In this document: one piece after another, positions 17,908 to 24,958 of the stretch | Layout: every line of letters begins with the position of its first letter | Position numbering within the stretch: position 1 is the first letter of the stretch | NCBI GenBank assembly: GCA_903919045.1 | Contig: CAIXGU010000219.1 | Location: 1 to 38,021, forward strand | From: an uncultured Eubacteriales bacterium | GTDB taxonomy: Bacteria > Bacillota > Clostridia > Saccharofermentanales > UBA5734 | Length of the DNA: 38,021 nucleotides | Direction of reading: 5' to 3' | The notes under the pieces: generated by a model | Databases searched by the model: none | What the model saw: only the letters and a program-made list of their open reading frames with translations | What the model was told of the DNA's origin: nothing | Program-made: the position numbers and the translations under genes

Positions 17908-19572
17908 ATGGACGACTGCACGATGTTCGAGCTGGTGCGGAATCGGGCGGAGGCCTACGGCGATCGGATCGCGATGGACTTCCTCGGTCGTCGGATCGGC
18001 TTCCCCGCCTTCCTCGCCGACGTCGAGCGAACGGCGGCCGGACTCGTCCGGGCCGGGGTCGGCCCCGACGACGTCGTGACGCTGTGCCTCCCGAACACGC
18101 CGCACGCCGTGGTCGCGTTCTACGCCGCGAACCGGATCGGCTGCATCCTCAACATGGTGCACCCCCTGTCGCCGCCCGAGGAGCTGATGCGTTCGATGCA
18201 CGGGGCGCGCAGCCGCGTGCTCGTGATCCTCGATGCGTTCCTGCCGAAGCACCGTGCGCGCCTCGCGCAGGACGGCGTCCGCCTGGTCGTCGCCTGCTCG
18301 CTGCAGGACTACCTCCCGAAGGTCAAGGGCGTCCTGTTCGGGCTCACGACCGGAAGGAAGATCCCGAAGGTCGCGGAGACGCCCTCGCTGCTCCGATGGC
18401 GGTCCCTCGCGGGTCCGGAAGGGGAGGGCGCGCACGCCGGCGCCAGTTTGCGCCGCATCGAACCGCGCGGTCCGGCCGTCTATCTCCACAGCGGCGGCAC
18501 CACCGGCTCCCCGAAGACCGTCATGCTCTCCTCGATGAACTTCAATCTGCTCGCCGCCGCAGGACCCGCCCTGATCGGCATCGACGAGAGCGCGACCGCC
18601 GGGCATTCGATGGTCAGCATCCTGCCGTTCTTCCACGGCTTCGGCCTGTGCATGGGCATGCACGCGATGATGGTCAACGGCATCACGGCGATCCTCGTGC
18701 CGAAGTTCAACGCCGAGGAACTGGCGCGCGTCGTGCGACGGAGCCGCCCCACCCTGATGGCCGGTGTCCCGACGCTGTTCGACGGGATGATCGCGAATCC
18801 GCTGCTCCGCAAGGCCGACCTCTCGTCGCTGTTCGCCGTCTTCTGCGGCGGCGACACCCTGACGGTCGACCTGAAGGAGCGCTTCGACGCGTTCCTCGCC
18901 GAGCACGGAGCGGCCTGCCGCCTGCGCGAGGGCTACGGGCTCACCGAGACGGTGACGGTCTGCTGCCTCAATCCGGTCGGCGCGGACCGAGCCGGCACGG
19001 TCGGCACGCCGCTGGCCGGCATGCGGATGAGCGTCGTCGAGCCGGGCACGACGCGCCTGCTTCCGCCCGGGGAGCCGGGCGAGCTGTGCGTGAACGCGCC
19101 GACGACCATGATCGGCTACCTCGACGACCCGGAGGCCACGGCCGCCGCGCTCTGGACGCATCCCGACGGGCTCGTCTGGGTGCATACGGGCGACTTCGGA
19201 TCGATGGACGCCGACGGCTACGTGCGGTTCCTGCAGCGCCTGAAGCGGATCATCAAGGTCTCCGGCGTCCCCGTCTTCCCGTCGCAGGTGGAGGACACGG
19301 TCATGGGGCTCGCGGAGGTCGCCGCCTGCTGCGCCGTGCCCGTCCCCGACCCGCACCGCGTCCACACCGTGCGGCTCTACGCCGTGCCCGCGCCGGGCGA
19401 GGCCGCCGACGACGCGCTGCGCGAGCGGATCGTCGCGCGCTGCAAGGAGAACCTGATCATATACGCCGTCCCGACGTCGATCGTCTTCCGGGACGCACTG
19501 CCCCGCACGCTCATCGGCAAGACCGACGCAGCTGCGCTCGAGCGCGAGGCCGCTCAGGAGGCGACGCCGTGA
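17908..19572 (+). CDS. AMP-dependent acyl-CoA synthetase/ligase
   Basis: 'YLHSGGTTGSPKTVMLSSMNF', 'REGYGLTETVTVCCLNP', 'TGDFGSMDADGYVRFLQRLKRIIKVSGVPVFPSQVE'. Confidence 0.92.
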   Translation: MDDCTMFELVRNRAEAYGDRIAMDFLGRRIGFPAFLADVERTAAGLVRAGVGPDDVVTLCLPNTPHAVVAFYAANRIGCILNMVHPLSPPEELMRSMHGARSRVLVILDAFLPKHRARLAQDGVRLVVACSLQDYLPKVKGVLFGLTTGRKIPKVAETPSLLRWRSLAGPEGEGAHAGASLRRIEPRGPAVYLHSGGTTGSPKTVMLSSMNFNLLAAAGPALIGIDESATAGHSMVSILPFFHGFGLCMGMHAMMVNGITAILVPKFNAEELARVVRRSRPTLMAGVPTLFDGMIANPLLRKADLSSLFAVFCGGDTLTVDLKERFDAFLAEHGAACRLREGYGLTETVTVCCLNPVGADRAGTVGTPLAGMRMSVVEPGTTRLLPPGEPGELCVNAPTTMIGYLDDPEATAAALWTHPDGLVWVHTGDFGSMDADGYVRFLQRLKRIIKVSGVPVFPSQVEDTVMGLAEVAACCAVPVPDPHRVHTVRLYAVPAPGEAADDALRERIVARCKENLIIYAVPTSIVFRDALPRTLIGKTDAAALEREAAQEATP

Positions 19573-20861
19573 CCCTGGATCGCACCCGCCCCGGAACCGA
19601 CCGTTCCGGAACCGACAGGACCGCCCGCCGCGCCTGGGCCGTGTTCCTCGCCGGAATCGCCGCCCTGTCCGTCCTGCTGGCCGGCTGCGGGCTGGATTCG
19701 CTGCTCGCGACGCCGACGCCGGCCGGCCCCACGGCCACGCCGACGCCCTTCTCGCTGTCCGAGGACGCGCTCTCCGCTGCGCTCGCCGCCGGCCTCGAGG
19801 CCGGCGAGACGAAGATCGACCTCTCGGCCCTGGCGATTCCGGGAACCTATCAGGAGCAGGTCTACGCCGTCTTCGCCCAGGTGCTCGCCACGCATCCCGC
19901 CGCCTATCGATGCCGGGGGACGCTCGAGTACGACCTGACCAGCATCGACGACGGGAAGACCTGGACGATCCGCGATGTGAAGCCCGGCTACCAGCCGCAG
20001 TCCGTCCTCGACGCCGCCGACCGCTGGATCGCCGAAACGGGCGCGGCGAGCGCCTCCCCGCGCGAACGCGTCCGACTCCTCCACGACAAGGTGGTCCTGT
20101 CGACGTCCTACGACACCGCCGCCGCGGAGGCCGGCGACGCGGCCCTCCCGGCATTCTCTGCCGCGGGCGTCTTCGAGAAGGGCAAGGCCGTGTGCCAGGG
20201 CTACGCGGAGGCGCTGAACGTCCTGCTCAACCGGGCCGGCGTCCCGACGGTCTACGCGAGCGGTTCGGCGAAGGGCATCGCCCATGCCTGGGTCCTCGTG
20301 CAGCTCGATGGGAAGTGGTACCACGTCGATGCGACCTTCGACGATCCGGTCCCCGACACGCCGGGGCAGACGAACTACCTCTACTTCCTGATGGACGACG
20401 CCGCGATCGGGAAGGACCACGTCCGGGACCTGGCCGTCCCGGCCTGCACGGACGCGACCCATGCCTGGATGTGGGCGATGCAGGACGCCGTGCGTCTTCC
20501 CGACGGGCGCTTCGCGTATTCCGACGCGACGGCGGACGGCACCGTCTCGACGATCGGCGCGGACGGCGGCGGTCGGGAACGGATCCCCTTCCAGCGCTAC
20601 GGGAAGACGTACAAGACCACGCGCGGGTATTTCCTGTGCGTGGCGAAGGACGGCGCGATCTACCTGTCGAATTACAGCGACGGCGCGACGATCTATCGCA
20701 GGAAGGCCGGGGAGACCGTGCTGACGGTCTTCGCCCCGGCGGGCTATCCCGACGGGATCTCCTCCGCGAAGGACCTCCGCATCGTCGGGACGAACCTGAC
20801 CTTCGACCTCATGGACGACAAGGGGAACGTGACGGGCTCCGGGTCCGTGCCGCTCGGCTAG
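19569..20861 (+). CDS. Transglutaminase-like domain lipoprotein with C-terminal repeat-type region
   Basis: GTG start overlapping the upstream stop (GTGA); lipobox 'LSVLLAGCGLD'; T/P-rich linker 'ATPTPAGPTATPTP'; Cys-His-Asp triad in 'GKAVCQGYAEALNVLLNRAGVPTVYASGSAKGIAHAWVLVQLDGKWYHVDATFDDP'. Confidence 0.83.
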   Translation: MTLDRTRPGTDRSGTDRTARRAWAVFLAGIAALSVLLAGCGLDSLLATPTPAGPTATPTPFSLSEDALSAALAAGLEAGETKIDLSALAIPGTYQEQVYAVFAQVLATHPAAYRCRGTLEYDLTSIDDGKTWTIRDVKPGYQPQSVLDAADRWIAETGAASASPRERVRLLHDKVVLSTSYDTAAAEAGDAALPAFSAAGVFEKGKAVCQGYAEALNVLLNRAGVPTVYASGSAKGIAHAWVLVQLDGKWYHVDATFDDPVPDTPGQTNYLYFLMDDAAIGKDHVRDLAVPACTDATHAWMWAMQDAVRLPDGRFAYSDATADGTVSTIGADGGGRERIPFQRYGKTYKTTRGYFLCVAKDGAIYLSNYSDGATIYRRKAGETVLTVFAPAGYPDGISSAKDLRIVGTNLTFDLMDDKGNVTGSGSVPLG

Positions 20862-21422
20862 CTAGCGGCGCCTCTCCAGCACGAGCAGCGCGAGGAGCGC
20901 GACGGCGCCGCCGGCGGCCGCCGCGACGGCCTGCGGCCATGCGTAGGCGTAGAGCATCGCGGCCTTCACGTCGGCTTCGACGGCGAACCAGCGGACGTAG
21001 AGCGTGACGCCGCCCCACAGCCAGGCGCACGACAGGACGGAGCCCGCGAGGATGCCGAGCGCGCGGGATCCGAGACGGACCCGGGGCGGGTGCGCCTCCG
21101 AGGAAGAGTCCATCACGGCGAACGGGAGCACGAGGATCAGGTTCCCGACGGCGACGGCGAGCAGGAAGACCGGCTCGGTGACGCTGCCGGTCGCGTAGGC
21201 GCCGAGCGGCGCGAGCAGCGCGAGGGCGATGCCGGCCCACGGACCGGCGAACGCGGTGGCGACGAGCAGGCAGGCCGCGACGGCGGGACCGACGACGAAG
21301 ACGGACCAGGGCGAGAGACCGAGGCCGCGCGACAGCTCGCTCCCGAAGACCTGGAGGACCAGGACCAGCGAGAGCAGGATCGCGGAGCGGGTCAGGAAGC
21401 GCGTGGCACGGGTCATGGGCAT
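20862..21422 (-). CDS. Small integral membrane protein, unknown function
   Basis: About 5 hydrophobic helices; 'MPMTRATRFLTRSAILLSLVLVLQVFGSELSRGLGLSPW'; SD 'aaggagga' before the ATG at 21422; stop directly abuts the convergent stop (TAG|CTA). Confidence 0.75.
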   Translation of the reverse strand: MPMTRATRFLTRSAILLSLVLVLQVFGSELSRGLGLSPWSVFVVGPAVAACLLVATAFAGPWAGIALALLAPLGAYATGSVTEPVFLLAVAVGNLILVLPFAVMDSSSEAHPPRVRLGSRALGILAGSVLSCAWLWGGVTLYVRWFAVEADVKAAMLYAYAWPQAVAAAAGGAVALLALLVLERRR

Positions 21423-21448
21423 GGATCTCCTCCTTGCAGGGAACGGCG

Positions 21449-22861
21449 CTACATGCAGCGCTCGGCCAGACGAGCCAGCTTGCTGCGCTCCACCTGGCGC
21501 AGCGTGACGTGGCCGGTGATGTCGACTTCCTTCATCTTGTCGATGACGTACACGAGGCCGTTCGAGCGCGAGTCGACCATCAGGTTGTCGATCTGGTTGT
21601 CGGACGGGTCGCCGATGAAGACGAACTTCGAATTCACGCCGGCGCGGGTGAGCATGAGCTTCGCGAGGTGCGGCGTGATCTCCTGCGCCTCGTCGACGAT
21701 CACGAAGGCGTCGGACAGCGTGCGGCCGCGCATATAGGTGAAGGTCTTGGTCTCGATCACGCCGGTATCGCGCAGGTCCTCGATGAACGAGTCGACCTGG
21801 AAGGCCTCGGGGTCCTTGCGTCCGCGGCCGCGGGACTTGGCGGACGGCTCGGTGCGCATGAGCATGTCGATCGCATCGTAGAAGCTGCCCATCCACGGAC
21901 GGAGCTTCTCCTCCTCGGATCCGGGGAGGTAGCCGATGTCGTTGCCCGCGGCGACCGTCGGCCGGATGAAGACGATGCGGCGGAACTCCTTCTGCTCGAG
22001 GACCTTCTCGAGGGCCACCGCGGTGGCGAGGATCGTCTTGCCGGAGCCGGCGCCGCCCGTGAGCGTCACGAACTGGACCGACGCGTCCATGAGGAGCTCG
22101 AAGGCCATCTTCTGCTCCATGTTGATCGGCCGCAGGCCCCACGCCTCGTGGTTCGCGTAGCGCAGCGGCACGAGCGCGCGCCCGTTGAAGCGGGCCAGCA
22201 CGGAGTGCGAGGGATTGTCCTTCGAGACGGCGTGCACGAACTCGTTCGGATAGAAGGCGCGCTTCTTCGGCGGCGCGAGGCCGTCCTCCTCGAAGACGCG
22301 ATCGATCTCGGCGTCGGTGAGCGCCAGCTCCTGGTAGCCCCTGTAGAGGTTCTCGGCCGGCGTGCGGTCGGTCTCGTAGTCCTCGGCCTTGACGCCGAGC
22401 GCTTCCGCCTTGATGCGCATCCCGATGTCCTTCGACACGAGGATCGTGGCGTGCTCGGAATGCTCCCGCATCACGCGGAGGGCGGTCGCGAGGATCCGGT
22501 TGTCGTTCTTGTTCAGGTCGGCGAACAGGTCGGTCCGCATGAGGTCATCGCCTGGCGGGAGGATGCGGAGGACGATCCCGTCGCCGAGGAAGACGCCCTT
22601 GGTGAAGCCGGTGCTCACGTCGGCCTTCCCGAGCAGCGTCGAGAGCGAGCGGGCCGCGCCGCGCGCCTGGTAGCCGGTCAGCCCTTCGCGCGTCTTGAGC
22701 TGGTCCAGCTCCTCGAGGACGATCATGGGGAGGTAGAGGTCGTTGTCCTTGAAGTTCGAAAGGCAATCCGGATCGTGGAGCAGGACATTGGTGTCGATGA
22801 TGTAGTTCTTGCGCCGCCCGCCCTTGCCGCGGACGACCCCGTTCGAATCCACTGCGACCAT
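21449..22861 (-). CDS. PhoH family protein with N-terminal PIN domain (PhoH2/YlaK-like)
   Basis: PIN start 'KNYIIDTNVLLHDPDCLSNF'; PhoH ATPase 'FVTLTGGAGSGKTILATAVALEKVLEQKEFRRIVFIRPTV', 'SDAFVIVDEAQEITP'. SD 'aaggagga' supports start 22861; in-frame alternative ATG at 22900. Confidence 0.9.
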   Translation of the reverse strand: MVAVDSNGVVRGKGGRRKNYIIDTNVLLHDPDCLSNFKDNDLYLPMIVLEELDQLKTREGLTGYQARGAARSLSTLLGKADVSTGFTKGVFLGDGIVLRILPPGDDLMRTDLFADLNKNDNRILATALRVMREHSEHATILVSKDIGMRIKAEALGVKAEDYETDRTPAENLYRGYQELALTDAEIDRVFEEDGLAPPKKRAFYPNEFVHAVSKDNPSHSVLARFNGRALVPLRYANHEAWGLRPINMEQKMAFELLMDASVQFVTLTGGAGSGKTILATAVALEKVLEQKEFRRIVFIRPTVAAGNDIGYLPGSEEEKLRPWMGSFYDAIDMLMRTEPSAKSRGRGRKDPEAFQVDSFIEDLRDTGVIETKTFTYMRGRTLSDAFVIVDEAQEITPHLAKLMLTRAGVNSKFVFIGDPSDNQIDNLMVDSRSNGLVYVIDKMKEVDITGHVTLRQVERSKLARLAERCM

Positions 22862-22906
22862 CCTGCATCCTCCTTGGAGGCCGGGCGTGAAGCCGCCCAT
22901 GGGACC

Positions 22907-22912
22907 AGTGTA
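22907..22912 (-). promoter_or_regulatory. Candidate extended -10 (TGC-TACACT) for phoH
   Basis: Minus strand 'gagTGCTACACTggtcccATG'; hexamer exactly 6 nt before the ATG at 22900. Confidence 0.45.
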
Positions 22913-22986
22913 GCACTCTTTCCGGTGCGGAGGACAAGTCCCTCCGCACGCTCGGGAAGCGCGCCGCGGAAGCCTGCGGGAGGTGC

Positions 22987-23015
22987 TTTACAGACCGGGG
23001 GATTTCGCTTAGAAT
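22987..23015 (+). promoter_or_regulatory. sigma70-type promoter for tRNA-Ala
   Basis: TTTACA (22987-22992), 17-bp spacer, TAGAAT (23010-23015), 35 bp upstream of the tRNA. Confidence 0.7.
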
Positions 23016-23049
23016 AGGCAAGCGGCCTCGGAAACCGGGCCGCAGACAA

Positions 23050-23125
23050 GGGGCAGTGGCTCAGCTGGGAGAGCACCGCGTTCGCAACGCGGGGGTCGAG
23101 GGTTCGAATCCCTTCTGCTCCACCA
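23050..23125 (+). tRNA. tRNA-Ala (anticodon CGC), CCA encoded
   Basis: Full cloverleaf by eye: acceptor ggggcag/ctgctcc with G3:U70, anticodon arm ccgcg-ttCGCaa-cgcgg, T-arm gaggg-ttcgaat-ccctt, 3' ACCA. Confidence 0.97.
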
Positions 23126-23160
23126 AACCGGTCGACGCCGCGGCACGGCGTCGGCGAAAG

Positions 23161-23196
23161 GAAGGGCTCCTCCGTCCACGGACGGGGGAGCCCTTC
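23161..23196. terminator. Strong hairpin between tRNA-Ala and the convergent RCC1 gene (candidate bidirectional terminator)
   Basis: gaagggctcctccgtc-cacg-gacgggggagcccttc: 16-bp stem with one U:G wobble, 4-nt loop; no clear U-tract. Confidence 0.65.
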
Positions 23197-23230
23197 TCCA
23201 TGCCTCGGCGGCTCGGAGCGCGACGGGACG

Positions 23231-24958
23231 TCAGCCGTCCCGGTCCTTCCGGACGACGTCGCGGTGCGCGGCCCGCCAGGCGATCACCTTCAGCGCGACG
23301 GCGACCACGGCGAGGACCACGCCGGCGAGGAGCACGGTGTTCAGGATGCCGCGGTACGTCGCCGCGAGGTCCTCGGAGATCGCCGAGGCGTCGGGTCCTC
23401 CGGTCGGCGTGGGCGTGGCGGGCGCGGGCGTTCCCTCTCCGGGCGTCGCTTCGCCGGTGGCGCCGGGTGTCGCATCGGGCGAGATCGAGGGCGTCACGCC
23501 GGGCAGCGTCTGGACGACGATCGCGGGCGCTTCCTCGGCTGCGGCGCCGGCGCCGAGGGCGACGACGCGGATCGTGTGGTTGGTGCCGGGCTGCAGGTTG
23601 CCGAGCGTCACCCCGCGCGTCTTCTCCGGCATCTCGAACGTCTCGCCGACCGTGCCGTCGGGCCGCGACCAGCGGATCAGGAAGCCGCGGATGTTGTCGA
23701 CGTACAGGTCGCTCGAACGCCAGGAAAGGGAGATCGAGGTCTCGGTGACCTTCACGACCTTGATCGTCGGGCTGAGATTCAACCAGAGGTTCGTGGTCAT
23801 CGTGACGACATGCGGGTCGAGCACGCCCTGCGACTCGCCGTCGGCCTGGCCGACCGCATTCGAGCCGAAGGCCCACACGGTGCCGGTCGAGCTGCGGGCG
23901 AGGACGTGGCGGTTGCCGACGGCGACTTCGCTCGCACCGGACAGAGCGACCGGGACGGGGTAGGGGATCGTGCCGGAGAGCGTGCGGCCGAGTCGTCCGC
24001 CATCGGCGTAGCCCCAGCCCATCAGGGAGCCTGCGGCGAGGACTGCGACGACGTGGTCCGGGCCGCAATCGGCCGACGCCACGCCCGAAAGGGGCTCCCC
24101 GCCGGCGGCCGCGAGGACGGGTCCTGCGACCGGGTCCGAGGTGCCGCCCGTGTCGCGGCCGAGCACGCCGGAAGCGGCGCTTCCGAACGAGTAGAGGAGG
24201 CCCGAGCGCGACACGGCGACGGCGAAGCCCTTGCCGGCGGATACGGAGGCGATCCCGGCGAGCGGCGCTTCGCCCGCGCCGGAGTGCACGAGGACCTGGC
24301 GCGCCTTGGCCGGCGAAGCCGCATCGGTCTGGTAGACCGTGCCGTCGCTCTTCAGGACGACGACCTGGGCGGTCCCGACGGAGACTCCGACGAGGCCCTT
24401 GAGCGCCTGTCCCGCGCCGTCGAGCTGCACGGCCGTCGGCCGCAGCGCTTTGCCCCAGACGACCACGGAGCCGTCCGCGAGGAGGGCGGCGCTGCTCGTC
24501 CCGCCTGCGCCGATCGCGACGGCGCCGCTCAGCGTGCCGCCGTTCTGGAGGCGGACGGGGGCGGCCGACAGGATCTTCGCCGCGGAGGAGCTCGTGGAGA
24601 GCGAGCTCGAGGGGTTCGCGCCGAAGGCCCATACGGTCCGGTCGCTCAGGAGGATCAGGGAATGGGAGTCTCCCGCGGCGACGGAGACCGCCTTGCGGGC
24701 CGACGTCGCCGTATAGACCATGACGGGAGCGAAGCGGCGCGTCGTCGTGCCGTCGCCGATCTGGCCGTAGGCATTGTCGCCGAAGGCCCAGACGTTCCCG
24801 GAGTCGTCGATCGCGAGCGAATGCTGGAAGCCCGCGGCGATCCGGGGAACGGGCGCGGCCGCGGCCACGGGCGCAGGTCCGGCGGCGATCCACGCGGCGG
24901 AGGACGCGAGCAGGGCCGCGAGCGCGAGCGCGGGGATCCGGAGCGCCGGTCGCCTCAC
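23231..24958 (-). CDS. Secreted RCC1-repeat protein with FN3 domain and C-terminal TM anchor
   Basis: GTG start overlapping upstream stop (GTGA); signal peptide 'IPALALAALLASSAAWIAAGPAPVAAAA'; RCC1 repeats 'IAAGFQHSLAIDDSGNVWAFGDNAYGQIGDGTT'; FN3-like 'ISLSWRSSDLYVDNIRGFLIRWSRPDG'; TM 'ILNTVLLAGVVLAVVAVALKVIAW'. Confidence 0.87.
   Translation of the reverse strand: MRRPALRIPALALAALLASSAAWIAAGPAPVAAAAPVPRIAAGFQHSLAIDDSGNVWAFGDNAYGQIGDGTTTRRFAPVMVYTATSARKAVSVAAGDSHSLILLSDRTVWAFGANPSSSLSTSSSAAKILSAAPVRLQNGGTLSGAVAIGAGGTSSAALLADGSVVVWGKALRPTAVQLDGAGQALKGLVGVSVGTAQVVVLKSDGTVYQTDAASPAKARQVLVHSGAGEAPLAGIASVSAGKGFAVAVSRSGLLYSFGSAASGVLGRDTGGTSDPVAGPVLAAAGGEPLSGVASADCGPDHVVAVLAAGSLMGWGYADGGRLGRTLSGTIPYPVPVALSGASEVAVGNRHVLARSSTGTVWAFGSNAVGQADGESQGVLDPHVVTMTTNLWLNLSPTIKVVKVTETSISLSWRSSDLYVDNIRGFLIRWSRPDGTVGETFEMPEKTRGVTLGNLQPGTNHTIRVVALGAGAAAEEAPAIVVQTLPGVTPSISPDATPGATGEATPGEGTPAPATPTPTGGPDASAISEDLAATYRGILNTVLLAGVVLAVVAVALKVIAWRAAHRDVVRKDRDG

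Noticed and set aside
19589-19618. 11-bp direct repeat ccggaaccgac near the transglutaminase lipoprotein start
   Set aside because: Encodes a short GTDRSGTDRT stretch before the signal peptide; too short to call more than simple coding repetition.
23134-23152. Small hairpin gacgccg-cggca-cggcgtc just after the tRNA
   Set aside because: Only 7 bp in a very GC-rich context, where such stems occur often by chance; the adjacent 16-bp stem is the better terminator candidate.
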